Assembly: GCF_023566315.1 (NCBI RefSeq)
Contig: NZ_JAKNSU010000001.1
Direction: 5' to 3' (one strand)
Length of the DNA stretch: 64,000 nucleotides
From: Edwardiiplasma whartonense
GTDB taxonomy: Bacteria > Bacillota_I > Bacilli_A > Mycoplasmatales > Mycoplasmataceae
The notes beneath the pieces were generated by a model. That model was not told the origin of the DNA. It did not search any database and saw nothing but the letters and a program-made list of their open reading frames with translations. A program made the translations under genes and the position numbers. This document shows, piece after piece, positions 10,383 through 21,785 of the stretch. Within the stretch, counting starts at the first letter, position 1. Each line of letters starts with the position of its first letter.

Positions 10383-13300
10383 TTAAATTTCTTGGTCTTT
10401 TAAGAGTAGAGTGGCGTTAGTTTTAGTGACATAACGATAGCCAATCAAGAAGGTAATTCCATAAATTCCAGCCACCCCCCCGATCACAGCAAAGATTAAA
10501 AAGGCTGGATAAATAATCGGTACAACAAAGTTGGTATGCAACGCTAAATTATTAATAATTCCAGTCAATGAGAACCAACCTCCAACATACCCAATACTAA
10601 AGGCAATTACAATCATCACTGCATACATTCCCAAGACCATATTCACAATCGTTGTATTCTTGTATCCCAATACTTTTAAAGTAGCAATAAAGCGAACGTT
10701 ATCTTTAATAATTAAAGAAGTTGTTAACATCACAATTACAAAGGTAATAAAGATAACTAATAAAATAATCATTACCAAGATTCCTAAAATCATGTTAGTA
10801 ATTTGTTTTAAGATATCTTGACTAATCTGAATTGGAGTCAGACTACTAATTGCTCCTAAACCAATTCCATCATAAGTTTTATCTTTAACAATTCCACCAT
10901 TTAAAGCAATCGGGGAATAGTCACCAAGTTTACTATAAGTCGCTATCCCAGCGCGAATATCACCAATATCATTACTCATTGAATACTTAAAGTTAAAGAT
11001 TGGATAAGCATTATTAAAGATAAGATTAATATTTTTTGCAACCTGATAATAATTATTGTTATCATCAAGTAAAAAAAGGGTCTTAAATTCTTTATAAGTT
11101 AAATTTCTTAAATCATAGGGAAACTTAATTTTAGTAGTTGAAGCAAAGGTTTTGGCAAATTGTGGGGCAAATAAATGGTCTCACAAATAAGCTTGGGCTT
11201 GATCATAATTCATTAAGGCTTTAGCTTGAGTATTAGCAATTCATCCCTGAGGAGTTCCATACGTATCAGCAATTCCCACAATTCTAAAGGTTGTTTTAGC
11301 TTTCTTGCTTTCAAAACCAACATCACCTTCAAGATAGTTTTGATAAACTTGACCAGGAGTATTATCAATATTTAGTGACCCCGCGCTAATTTTTTCTTGT
11401 TTTCCAGTGATCGGGTTTTTTAACGTAGTTGAAAGACTATCCATACTACTAGTAGTAACAAATCCGTCCCCTCCCTCTTCTCGAGGGTCATTTTGGTTTC
11501 AATCACTGATTTTATAAGCAGTTTTTGAACCACTAGTGTAGTTTTCCATTTCATCATACAAGCGGTTAAAATCAATCACCTGATTTGTTTTCAAATGAAG
11601 TTTTTTAGCTAAACTTTGGTTAACAATAATCGGAGTCGCTTCATCATCAATCAAATCACCACTAAACAATAATGGCATCAAGTCATGGTGATTATTTTGT
11701 AAATCAATAAACTTACTATTGTTCTCTACTCCATAAATATTGAAGGTTAAGGGGTTAGGATTAATTGATTCCATTGAAAGTTTTACTCCCAATTGCTCAC
11801 TATCAGGTGAGTAGGGAATCGTTGCAAAACTAAGGTTATAAACCTGGTCATTTTCATTAGCATAATAAGCTTTTTTGAAATATTGTTGCACAAAATAAGG
11901 TGCTCTGGTAAATCCAGTTTGAACAATTGCTGTACCTGCTCGTTGAGAAAAGTAAGCATCATATCATCCTAAATAGTCAGCAAGATAACTTTTAATAATT
12001 TCTAAACCTTTAATCGCACCATTGGTTTGAATGATTTGTGCTGCATCAGCACTAAGGTATTGATCAACAAACCGTTCATTACCACTTAAACTATTTTTAT
12101 CACTTAAAATATGGTTCGCTCCAATTGGAGTTGTTATCTCTATTCCCTGATCATCTAGATAAGTACTCGTAGTTAAACTAAAGTTAGGGTTAGGTTGCAA
12201 GGTAGTTAAATAATCACCAAAACTTCTGCTTGAACCACGATACTCGTTTTTAAACGTCTCAAACCAATCAAGATTACCACTCTTAATTTTGTTGTTAAAA
12301 GCAGTAATTTGTTCATCATAAGTCAACTCAAGATTGTCAGGATTATCATAATAATCTTTGGTAATTACCAACCCAATAGTTTGGGTATAAACTTGATAGA
12401 AACTTTTTAAGATATTGAAATAAGCAATAGCTTGAGATAGTTCGTCACCAGCATTTGACACAGCTTGAATTTGGTTAATTAAATCTAAATAGCCTATTCA
12501 TTGGTTTGAAAGAATGTTTCACCCAAAGGGATCAAGTTGAGCAAAATCAGCTAACAGGTGAAAATATTGGGTTGATAAAACTACTGAATAACTGTTTAAC
12601 ATTCTTAAATTAGCAGTCATCACTTGTAAGGGGTTAACAACCCCATCAGGTTGAGTTGCAAACTCCAAATCATAATATTCATTCGGAATTTTAGCAGTTA
12701 AAAGTTGTTGAGTGATTTTATCAAGATCATAACTACCCTGAGCAGTTAATGGTTGACTAGTAATTTTATTTAAGACTTGCGAATAGTTAAAAGTAGTAGC
12801 TTTTGAAGTTACTTTCGCATCATAAGTCTTCATAAAAGTATACGGATTATTATAGATAGGAGTGTCAAATTCAACTAACTGTTGGTACTTAATTCCTTGA
12901 TAAGCAGCGATTTGATTGTTCTTTAACAAAGTAGGAGCAGCAAAGGTAATTGTCATCAAGATTGTTGAAAGTAAAACCACAAACCCTACTCCAGAAATTT
13001 TTCCTTCACTTGAACCAAACAGAGCTGATCGTAGTTTTACTTCTACAGGACGATTATTAGTTAACGATTTAATAAAATAACCAAACTGACTGATTTTTGA
13101 GGCTTTGGTTGCATACACCAAATTAACTACATCATCATTCATAGTTAAATAAGCAATTAGAAACGTCACTGCAGTGACAAAAATTCACATCACCAAAACT
13201 ACAACCATAAACGCAGCGATATCAAAAGTTCATGCTGATAAATCCAAGTTAAAGTGGTCAGTGAATAACTTGTTAATGGGGATTTGCACAAATTGGGCAA

Positions 13301-14630
13301 CAATAAATCCTAAGATTCCCCCAAATCACGAACTCATCAAAGGTAAGGCAACATAGTTTCACACAATTTCACGTTTATAATATCCCAATGCTTTTAAAGT
13401 TCCAATTTGAGAACGGGTTCCATCAATTTGTTTCTGGGTAACTAAAACAATTGTAAAAATCGTCACAACTAAAACCACAATCAGAATAACTCCACTCAGC
13501 AACTGATAAATTTTAATCGTACTAATAATTGAAGCGGTTCGTCCAGCATACTGGTAAGCCTGATCACCGTTTTTAAACAAAATTGGGTGATAACCCTCAT
13601 CACTAGCATCTTTATCTCGACCCATCAAGGTTAATAAATCAACATTCATTTGGTGAAGATCAAACTTGCTAATTTTTTTTAAACTAGTGTTATTAAATTT
13701 CAAAGAAAAATAAGCCTCAGAATCTTGAGAATTTGCAGCAGTTAAAAGGGACTGGTTTTGGTCAAAGTAAGTTAAACCCTGAGCGCTTTTAGGATCTTTG
13801 AATAAACCAAAATTAACTGGGTCAATATAAGCAATTAACTCAGTTTTTTTATTTGGCAAAGGCGTAGATTGGTCGATAATTGGCATTACATAATCGATTG
13901 ATTCTCCATATCCAACCACTTGAAATCATTTATAAGTTGAATAAAGTTTCTGGTAATTATCATTAGGATCATCTAAATTACTAATAGTGTCAACTAAACC
14001 AGCATTAAGATAATCCATATTGTTAAGTTTTGACTTAACTAAGAGTTGTGATCCTAAACTATCTTCTTGAAAACGAATAATATCACCAATCATGATGTGA
14101 TTTTTCTTACCAAAAGTTGCATCAATTACAGTTTGGTGAACACTTTGAATACCATGACCTTGAGAAATCGCTAGTTGATCAACCCTGTATTTTGAAGAAT
14201 CAGGAGTAGTTTTAACAACCGCTTTAATTGTTAGGTTATGGTTATCATTTTGAATCCCACTAAAGTTTCTTCCTTCAGTTCTTGATCACGAAAAACTTAG
14301 TTTGGGATTGGCATAAGCATACTGACGAGAAAGTTGATAAAAGTAGTACTCTTGAGCTTCAACATTATTTTTAGGAACTGAGCCAGAATCATCATCAGTA
14401 CTGGTTTTAACAAATAGAGTTGAAGGAACATCACCAACTACATCTCTCAAATTTGATGCCAGTGCAAGATGGTTATAATTGCCAATAACTTGGTTAGAAA
14501 TTCCACTCATTAGCGAAACTACTAAAGAGAAAACAAGAATTAATAAAGTTAATCCTAAAAGTAAGGGTCAAAGTTTAAAAGCATTTTTAAACGAATTTTT
14601 AGCGATTAAATTAAAACCTTTTAACTTCAT
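10383..14630 (-). CDS. Giant FtsX-like ABC transporter permease (1415 aa)
   Basis: Integral membrane protein of the FtsX/MacB permease superfamily, probably part of an export or lipoprotein-handling ABC system. Seven fragments share one frame across TGA Trp codons. A transmembrane helix at residues 15-35 precedes a large extracellular region. A first FtsX core (about 357-500) carries the GTLKALGYYKREIV loop. A further helix lies near 545-565, then a second large soluble region. A C-terminal FtsX core (about 1268-1412) carries FIATLKVLGYKN. ATG 14630 was chosen; ATG 14639 is in frame and nearer to GGGGAG. No ATPase gene is adjacent, so its ATPase must be encoded elsewhere. The substrate is unknown. 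Confidence 0.88.
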
Positions 14631-14741
14631 CCTTCCCATCACTCCCCTATTAATTTTGTTTGGTTCTTTAAAAAGAAAACGTTAAACCAGAATTACCCTT
14701 CCCCACGATTAATATCAGTAACTTTTAACACGTATAGGTTA

Positions 14742-14770
14742 ATTCTACCCGATTATTGCCAAAATGTTAA
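14742..14770 (-). promoter_or_regulatory. Promoter of the FtsX permease gene
   Basis: Minus-strand TTAACA (14765-14770), a 17-base spacer and TAGAAT (14742-14747), about 110 bases before the start. It directly follows the terminator of the upstream operon. Confidence 0.5.
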
Positions 14771-14771
14771 A

Positions 14772-14795
14772 AAAAGACCAAGCAAATGGTCTTTT
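14772..14795 (-). terminator. Intrinsic terminator of the ecf-truA operon
   Basis: A 9-bp stem (AAAAGACCA/TGGTCTTTT) has a 6-base loop and is followed on the minus strand by TTTTTTT. It lies about 160 bases after truA. The 14796-14952 stretch between them shows no convincing gene. Confidence 0.75.
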
Positions 14796-14952
14796 GTGGT
14801 AGAGGGGTTTAATAATTCATATTATTTTTAATTTCCTTCTCATGCTCCAAGAGCAATCATCCAAAAACTTAAAGCAAATATCAAACATTAAACCACCAGA
14901 AATGACATTGTTTTAAAGTTCTACCACTCTTTCTTATCATACGCTATTTTTA

Positions 14953-15756
14953 TTAATCTTCCTTATAAGTTTGCTTTTCACTTCCTTGTTGATAAGTAAT
15001 TCCTACCAAACAAAGACCCTTACCATCAACAATAAAAGGCGACTTATCACCTTCACCAGTTAAACGAAGTTTGATTAACGCTTCGTGACTGCGAGGATTA
15101 TTAAGATAGGCTTGTAAGCAAGCTCCAACAATCATCCGAATTTGGTACCGAATAAATCCTTTGGCTTGAAAATAAATTTTAATCCTGTTATCTTGATCCC
15201 GAATTGCTGTAATCGATTCAATTGATCTAATCGTTTGAAAGGATGAACGTTCAGCATTTTTTAAACCAGAAAAACAAAAATAATCGTGATTACCAACAAA
15301 TAAGGTTAATCATTTCTTTAACTTATCAACATCAATCAAACCTTTGGTTCAGTGCAATTCATAGCGCTGTCTAAAAATATCAAACTGATGATCATTGATC
15401 GTATAACAATAAGTTTTTTGTACTACTTGCCGAACATTAAAATCATTAGCAACTCGTTGGATAGTGTTAACACGCACATCGGGGGGTAACTTTTTATTTA
15501 AACCATGCAAAAAACTAGTTAAATTACTAATTTCAAAATCAAGTTGTAATAAAACTTTTTGATCCAGAGCATGAACACCCCGATCAGTTTTTGAAGCTCC
15601 TAAAACCTTAAAAGGAACCTTTTTAATCAAATGTTTAATTGCATCTTCTAAAATTTGTTGGACTGTGCGAGTTGAAGGTTGTTTGACCCACCCCTTAAAA
15701 CCTGACCCATCATAACTCAGACTTAATAAATAAGCTTGTGTAAATTCACGCCACAT
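14953..15756 (-). CDS. truA: tRNA pseudouridine synthase A
   Basis: Isomerises uridines 38-40 in the tRNA anticodon arm to pseudouridine. 267 aa, normal for the family. The catalytic Asp lies in GASKTDRGVHA near residue 60, and the early YDGSGFKGW motif is present. ATG 15756 begins one base after the ecfT stop, so it is the last gene of the ecf operon. Linkage of ecfA1-ecfA2-ecfT-truA is common in Firmicutes and Mollicutes. Confidence 0.95.
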
Positions 15757-15757
15757 G

Positions 15758-16762
15758 TTAGTAAGCAGTTAGAACATCAATATAGGGTAGGTGCATTAAA
15801 GCGTTAGTGGTTGGATAAACTTGAGAATAAACAATCATTAAAACTCCCATACTTGTGCCAACAGCAAAAATGATTAAATCAACCACAGAAAAACTAAATT
15901 GGTGGAAGCGAGTACGAGCAGCGTGAGGATCATAACCCCGAGCATCCATCGCATAAGCAAGGTCTTCAGCCTTTTGAAATGAAGAAACCAATAAAGGAAT
16001 AATTAAAGAAACCAAACCTTTTCCCTTATCTTTAAAACTTCCGTTTTTAATATCAATTCCCCGTGAAGCTTGAGCTTTCATAATTCTTCCTGCTTCATCC
16101 ATCAGGGTCGGAATCATTCTTAAAGCAATTGAAATAATTGTCGAAAGAATGTAAACTGGGATTCCAATAAGTTTTAAGGGTGAAAGTAAATCTTCTAATC
16201 CTAATGTAATTTCTAGTGGTTGAGTAGTCCCAGTAATGATTGTAGTTAAAGTAATCATTAAGAAAATTCTTCAGGCCATTAGTAAAGCACTGTATAAGGC
16301 TTTTTCACTAAATCAAAACGCTTTTCAATGATAGAAGTGACCCAAACCAGTAACTTTTAAAATCTCAGGCCCCTTTTCAGTCAGAATATCAACATAGGGA
16401 CCTGGAAGATAACCACTATACCCATGGTTAGCAACTTCATGATAATACTGACTATAATCACCTTGATTAGCCAATAAACCCGCAGTCATCTCGCCTGTTA
16501 ACTTCATCAAAAAGATATTAATAATCAAAATCACCACAAAAATAATCATCGCAGGAAGCAAAAGGCGAAACAGCATTGTTCATCGTAATCGGGCTAAGAG
16601 ATATAAACTAAAAATCGTTGCTGATAAAAATAAGTATCCCGTGTAACCAACTGGAAAGAAAATCGCAATGATTAAAAGGATAATCATCAAAAGTTTAAAC
16701 CGTGGGTCCATTTTATGGACAGGGGAATTTAAGGGAATATAACGGCCAAATGTTAAACGCAT
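15758..16762 (-). CDS. ecfT: Energy-coupling factor transmembrane protein EcfT
   Basis: Membrane scaffold of the ECF vitamin/cofactor importers. It couples the ATPases EcfA1/EcfA2 to exchangeable substrate-binding S proteins. 334 aa with several hydrophobic helices. Both coupling-helix motifs are visible: ASRG in QASRGIDIK and ARG in AMDARGYDPH. Three fragments join across TGA Trp codons. It lies 21 bases downstream of ecfA2. No S component is encoded in the window. Confidence 0.94.
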
Positions 16763-16783
16763 GAAACTGTTCCTTTCTAAAAG

Positions 16784-17833
16784 TTAATGGGTGGTAGTTA
16801 AATAATCTTGGTATGCTGCAGTGAAATCATCAATAGTTCGAATTTCTTTTGTCGTTAAATCAATTCCCTTGGCTTTCAAAGCATACAATAACTCATAAAT
16901 TTTTGGTGGTTCGATTTCCATCTTTTTTAATAATTCTTCATCAGAGAAGATTTTAAAGGGACTATCTTTCTTATAAAGTTGACCATTATGCATCACAATC
17001 ACTTCATCAGCAATTCTTAAAACTTGGTCCATGTTGTGAGTCACCATAATGATCCGCTTATGATACTGTTGGTTTAAGTTTAAAAATAAGTTCATAAAGT
17101 CATCTTCACCCTGAGGGTCCAATCCTCCTGTTGGTTCATCTAAAACTAGCGTGTTACCATCCAAAGCTAAAATTCCTGCAATCGCTACCCGACGTTTTTG
17201 TCCTCCTGATAATTCAAAAGGTGAACGAGTAGCATAGTGGGGTGGTAAACCAACTAAAGTTAATAATTCAGGAACAGCTTTCAACGCTTTAGCCTTGCTT
17301 TCTCCCAAATGAATTGGTCCAAAAGCAATATCTTTTTCGATAGTATCTTGAAATAACTGGTATTCGGGAAATTGGAAAACTAACCCAATTTCTTTTCTCA
17401 ATTCTTTGACATTAACGATTTTTTTAATTCCTGCAGGAATGGGATAATCACCAATCAATGAAACGCCAGTTTCACTAATCAATAAACCATTAGTTAATTG
17501 AATCAAAGTTGATTTTCCCGAACCAGTAGTACCAATAATACAAGTAATCTTATTTTTAGCTAAACTAATAGTAGCTTTATTTAGTGCTTTAAATTCAAAA
17601 GGAGAGTTTTTTGAATAAACATAAGAAACGTCTTTTAACAAAATATCATCTTGATAATCAAACTTTTGTTTAGTTTTTTTTGCTTGTTTTAAAATCGTTA
17701 AATAGGGTTGATTATTTAATTTATCAACCTTTTTTTGAGCCTTATCGGCTTTTTTTTGTTCTTGTTTAGCTTTTTTGGCAGCTTGTCTATTTAGCTGACA
17801 TTCTTTTCATTGTTGAATTATTTTAGCGCGCAT
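16784..17833 (-). CDS. ecfA2: Energy-coupling factor ATPase EcfA2 with N-terminal extension
   Basis: Cytoplasmic ABC ATPase driving ECF uptake. 349 aa. Walker A is GTTGSGKST, the signature LSGGQKRR and Walker B LVLDEPTGGLDP. I place the start at ATG 17833 (MRAKIIQQWKECQ), which overlaps the ecfA1 stop by 16 bases. This adds about 64 residues, mostly Lys, Gln and Ala, before the usual start, a likely helical or coiled-coil extension not found in typical EcfA2. A shorter product from TTG 17641 would be near normal length, but the longer frame is open and translationally coupled. Confidence 0.9.
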
Positions 17834-19050
17834 AAATGATCCACCAATTCTGCCAAGTTCCTGGCCCCTTCTTGAACTTTAATTCCCTTATTATTTAACG
17901 CATCTTCAACCATTGAAACAAAGGGTAATTCCAACCCAATGCCGCGCAAAAATTCCTTATCTCCCATAATTGTTGCGGGATCGCCAAAACGCACCATTTT
18001 ACCTTGATTTAAAACCATCACTTTTGAAGCATTTAAAATCTCATCCATATCGTGAGTAATCGACAGGATTGTTTTTTGACCTTCATTCTTTAAATCTACC
18101 ATGATTTCTTTAATTTCACGTCTACCCTTAGGATCTAACATACTTGTGGCTTCATCAAAAATGATGATATCAGAATCTAAGGCCAGAGTTGAAGCAATTG
18201 CTACACGCTGTTTTTGTCCTCCAGAGAGCATTAAAGGTTCTTTATCTAAAAAGTTTTCCATTCCTACCCTGGTAGCTGATGCTTGAATAATTGTAGGCAT
18301 TAATGCAGGATCAACCCGATGGTTTTCTAAACCAAAAGCAATATCATCTTGGACTGTTGAACCAATAAACTGGTTATCTGGATTTTGAAAAACAATCCCC
18401 ACAAACTGACGAACTTTCTCAACATTATTATCTTGCATTAAATTACCAAAAATTTTAATGCTCCCCTCATCTGGTTGTAATACCCCAATAAGCAGCTTAG
18501 ATAACGTTGATTTACCTGATCCGTTGTGACCAACAATTGCAACATATTCACCATGGTTAATCTTTAGGTTAATATCATCTAATACTAAGGGTTCGTCTTC
18601 ATCATAACGAAAAGCTAAGTCTTTAATCTCAATTGCAACAGGAGAAAGTTTTTCTAAATTCCCCAACCTACCTTGACTCTTTACTACTTCTTTAAATTCT
18701 GCGTACAACTTTTGCGCTGCTTTTTGTTCATTAATTATCGTTTCATAACTTGGATCACTAACAGAAGTAGATTTTACCAAACTATTAATATTAACTAAGT
18801 TATTTTTAAACGCCTTAATTTTAATTAGTTCTTGATAATTCGCTTTGGCTTGATGATAATTAGTCTTAGCTTGTTGATACTCAATACGAGTAATTAGTTG
18901 GTGATGGTACTTTTTTTTAGCGGACAGAAAAACTTCCAAGCTGTTGTTAACATCCTGATTTAAACTATTAAGTTTTTGCGAATAAGCATCTAAATCACTT
19001 TGATTGAGCTTTTCTGTTAAATAGGTTGAAAAATCCTGATTTTTTTCCAT
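17818..19050 (-). CDS. ecfA1: Energy-coupling factor ATPase EcfA1 with N-terminal extension
   Basis: Partner ATPase of EcfA2. 410 aa, against about 280 for typical EcfA1. Residues 1-135 are a Lys/Gln/Asn-rich helical extension. The ABC domain then begins at IEIKDLAFRYD, with Walker A GHNGSGKST at 174-182, the signature LSGGQKQRVA and Walker B IIIFDEATSMLD. The start ATG 19050 follows AGAGGAGC. First gene of ecfA1-ecfA2-ecfT-truA, divergent from folA. Both ATPases carry an N-terminal helical extension, so the two could interact. Confidence 0.93.
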   Translation of the reverse strand: MEKNQDFSTYLTEKLNQSDLDAYSQKLNSLNQDVNNSLEVFLSAKKKYHHQLITRIEYQQAKTNYHQAKANYQELIKIKAFKNNLVNINSLVKSTSVSDPSYETIINEQKAAQKLYAEFKEVVKSQGRLGNLEKLSPVAIEIKDLAFRYDEDEPLVLDDINLKINHGEYVAIVGHNGSGKSTLSKLLIGVLQPDEGSIKIFGNLMQDNNVEKVRQFVGIVFQNPDNQFIGSTVQDDIAFGLENHRVDPALMPTIIQASATRVGMENFLDKEPLMLSGGQKQRVAIASTLALDSDIIIFDEATSMLDPKGRREIKEIMVDLKNEGQKTILSITHDMDEILNASKVMVLNQGKMVRFGDPATIMGDKEFLRGIGLELPFVSMVEDALNNKGIKVQEGARNLAELVDHLCALK

Positions 19051-19176
19051 GAAAATAAGCTCCTCTAATCAACAAATAATTATTATTAGTTTATACTTTT
19101 TATAAATAAAAAGAAAGCGAAATCGCTTCCTTAATTTGATTATAAATTATAATTAAACTCTTCAAGAAAGGAAAAC

Positions 19177-19647
19177 ATGATCACTTTAATTTGAGCTCAA
19201 ACCAAAAAAAAGGTAATCGGAAAAGAACACCAGTTGCCATGAAAACTTGTTGATGAAATGAAACATTTTCAACAACAGACTTTAAATAAATCAGTTTTAA
19301 TGGGGCGAAAAACTTGAGATGCTTTGCACGTCCAACCACTCCCTGGACGCAAAAACATTGTTTTAACCCATCAAAGTAGAAATAATTTCCCTCATCAAGT
19401 AGAAGTTATCACTAACCTTGATTCTTTTTTAGAACAGTATACAAATCAAGTAGAGGAATTAATGATAATTGGAGGCAGAGAAGTTTTTGATCAAGTGATA
19501 AAAAAAGCTAACAAACTAGTTGTTAGCATTATTGATCAAGATTACCCAGGTGACACATACGCCCCAGAAATTGATCCAAAGGTTTGAAAAGTAGTCGAAA
19601 CCAAAGTTTATCCCGAGTTTAGCGTTTACACTTTTTTAAGAATCTAA
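19177..19647 (+). CDS. folA: Dihydrofolate reductase
   Basis: Reduces dihydrofolate to tetrahydrofolate with NADPH for one-carbon metabolism. 156 aa, normal length. Seen: LPWKLVDEMKHF near 20-31, with Glu27 aligned to the catalytic acid (Asp in most bacterial enzymes); LMGRKTWDAL; the cofactor motif LPGRKNIVLT; and MIIGG. ATG 19177 follows AAAGGAAAA. Three Trp codons are TGA. It is divergent from ecfA1 and overlaps the tail of the opposite small gene by 4 bases. No thymidylate synthase gene lies beside it. Confidence 0.93.
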
Positions 19648-19952
19648 CTAAGTGGAAAACGATAATTAACAATTAAAACTGGATGAAGTTGATCAGTTTC
19701 ATAACAAAGAAAAAAGTCTTGCACTTCGTGAGTTATTAATTCCATCTTACCTTCAAAAACTCGCATCGTAGGATCAACATTATAAGCATCCAGACTAAGA
19801 ATTTTTTTAACATTCTGGTTGTATATTTTTAAAGATTGGATGGTGTAGTATCAATCTCAAGCTTGCTCAAAACTCATCGATTGATAAAAATGATTGTTTT
19901 TCATTTCTTGGAAAAAACCTTCTTTTTGATTTTTATTGTTATAAATCAACAT
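19644..19952 (-). CDS. Small hypothetical protein (102 aa)
   Basis: Not recognised. The start ATG 19952 follows a full AAGGAGG, and the frame runs to TAG at 19644 with two TGA Trp codons in WDWYYTI. It is rich in Asn, Gln and aromatic residues, with no signal or membrane segment. It converges on folA with a 4-base tail overlap and sits just downstream of the ribosomal operon terminator. Strong ribosome binding and the codon pattern support a real gene. Confidence 0.75.
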
Positions 19953-20000
19953 GACAGCACCTCCTTAAAAAGTTCCATTTTAAGAATATCATAAGACAGA

Positions 20001-20032
20001 AAAAAAGATACTAAACGACTAGTATCTTTTTT
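20001..20032 (-). terminator. Terminator of the ribosomal superoperon
   Basis: A 12-bp stem (AAAAAAGATACT/AGTATCTTTTTT) with an 8-base loop, 13 bases after the rplQ stop. It supplies its own T-run. Confidence 0.82.
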
Positions 20033-20044
20033 AAAAAGACTTTC

Positions 20045-20404
20045 TTAAACCAGTTCAATTAAAACCATTGGGGCATTGTCGCCTTTACGGTTATCTAGTT
20101 TTAGAATTCTGGTATACCCACCATTACGATCTTGATAACGTTTATTCAAGGTGGTGAAAAGTTTTTGCAACGCAGTTTCCTTTTCATTTGCTTGGATGTT
20201 TCGCAATCAAGCACTTGCTTGTCTACGAGCGTGTAAATCATTACGTTTTGCTAAAGTAATCATGTGATCAAAATGCACTTGTAATTCTTTTGCTCTGGTT
20301 TGGGTAAGTTGTAAGGATTCATTAAGGATTAACTCGGTTGTTAAATTACGCATTAATGACTCTCTTCAAGCAGTGTTTTGCCCTCTTTTTTGAATGTATG
20401 ACAT
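20045..20404 (-). CDS. rplQ: 50S ribosomal protein L17
   Basis: Large-subunit protein near the exit tunnel. 119 aa, normal bacterial length. It starts MSYIQKRGQNTAWRESLMRN, where Trp is TGA, and ends NRKGDNAPMVLIELV. Last gene of the superoperon, 17 bases after rpoA, the standard alpha-operon end. Confidence 0.96.
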
Positions 20405-20421
20405 AAATTAATCCTCTCTTT

Positions 20422-21369
20422 TTATACTTGTTTGAAGTTTAAATTTAAACTAGCCACACGGTCTTTAATTTCTTTAAATGATTTACGACCCAAATTTCTA
20501 ATTTCTTGAATTTCATCTTCAGAACGAGAAACTAAATCACGTAAAGTTTCAACTCCAGCACGTTTTAGACAGTTTAAAGAACGTTGGGTTAAATCTAAAT
20601 CATCAATATTTTGATCTAACTCTTGATCTTCTTCTTCCTCAGTGCCAATTACTTCTAAATCATTAATTTCTGCATCTAAATTAATGAAGTATTCTAGGTG
20701 TGCAGTTAAAACTTTTGCCGCAACTGAAATTGCCGCAACTGGGGTTAAACTTCCATCAGTAGTAACTTCTAAAATTAGTTTTTCTAAATCAATGCTACGA
20801 CCAATCTTAGTTGGTTCAACGTGATAAGCAACCTTAACGATTGGTGAATAGTTAGAATCGATAGTAATTAACCCAACTTCTTTCACTTCTTCTTTATTGT
20901 CTTTGAAAGAACGATACCCACGACCATTACGAGCAAATAGGGTTAAATCTAAAACTCCTCCATCAGCTAAAGTAGCAATCACTAACTCTGGATTTAAAAC
21001 TTCAACTCCAGCAGGAAGGTTGATGTCTTTAGCAGTAACTGTTCCTGCGGTGGTACTATTGATCTTTAACTCAACAGTTTCATCACCATACATCTTGGTA
21101 TCAATCTTTAAAATCAATTGTTTAATATTAAGGACAATACGTGAAACATTTTCTACAATCCCTGGTAGAGAGGCAAATTCATGGTTTGCTCCCTTTAGAT
21201 TAATCGCATAAACTGCAGCTCCTGGGGTTGCTGCTAATAGGGTGCGACGTAAGGCATTACCAAGTGTAGTGCCAAAACCTCTTTCTAATGGTTCCACCAT
21301 AAATTCCCCATAAGAGGTAGATTTTTCTTCTTTAAGAAGATTGAATTCTGGTCTGATAAATTGTTTCAT
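20422..21369 (-). CDS. rpoA: RNA polymerase alpha subunit
   Basis: Assembles RNA polymerase. 315 aa. The N-terminal dimerisation domain (FGTTLGNALRRTLL near residues 32-45) and the helix-hairpin-helix C-terminal domain (NLGRKSFKEIKDRV) are both present, joined by an acidic linker with EEEEDQELDQN. There is no internal TGA. The start at 21369 lies 6 bases after the rpsK stop. Confidence 0.98.
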   Translation of the reverse strand: MKQFIRPEFNLLKEEKSTSYGEFMVEPLERGFGTTLGNALRRTLLAATPGAAVYAINLKGANHEFASLPGIVENVSRIVLNIKQLILKIDTKMYGDETVELKINSTTAGTVTAKDINLPAGVEVLNPELVIATLADGGVLDLTLFARNGRGYRSFKDNKEEVKEVGLITIDSNYSPIVKVAYHVEPTKIGRSIDLEKLILEVTTDGSLTPVAAISVAAKVLTAHLEYFINLDAEINDLEVIGTEEEEDQELDQNIDDLDLTQRSLNCLKRAGVETLRDLVSRSEDEIQEIRNLGRKSFKEIKDRVASLNLNFKQV

Positions 21370-21375
21370 CGTAAC

Positions 21376-21765
21376 TTAACCTCTTGGACGTTTTCTAGGA
21401 CGCACACCATTGTGGGGAATTGGTGTGGTATCTTTAATTGAAGAAATTTCTAAACCAACTGCTTGTAAACTTCTCACTGCAGCATCTCTTCCTGGTCCTG
21501 GGCCTTTAACTTCAACAGAAATGCTTCGCACCCCGTTATCCATTGCCCCTTTTCCTGCTGCTTCAGCAATCAACTGAGCAGCATAAGGAGTAGATTTTTT
21601 TGATCCTTTAAATCCTAAAGCTCCAGCACTTGATCAAGCAAGAACGCTCCCTTTTTCATCACTGATTGTAACAATAGTGTTGTTAAAAGTAGAATGAATA
21701 TGAGCAATTCCTTTAGGAATATTTTTCTTGATTTTCTTTTTAGTTTGTGGTTTTTTATTTGCCAT
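21376..21765 (-). CDS. rpsK: 30S ribosomal protein S11
   Basis: Platform protein contacting the P-site. 129 aa. Start ATG 21765 (MANKKPQTKKKIKKNIPKGI) precedes a TGA Trp in SVLAWSSAGALGF. It ends in the conserved GVRPRKRPRG. Confidence 0.96.
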
Positions 21766-21785
21766 TTTGATTTACTCCTATCTAA

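Noticed and set aside
14860..14935. 23-codon frame MIRKSGRTLKQCHFWWFNV... after truA
   Set aside because: No Shine-Dalgarno, overlaps the truA end and is too short to support.
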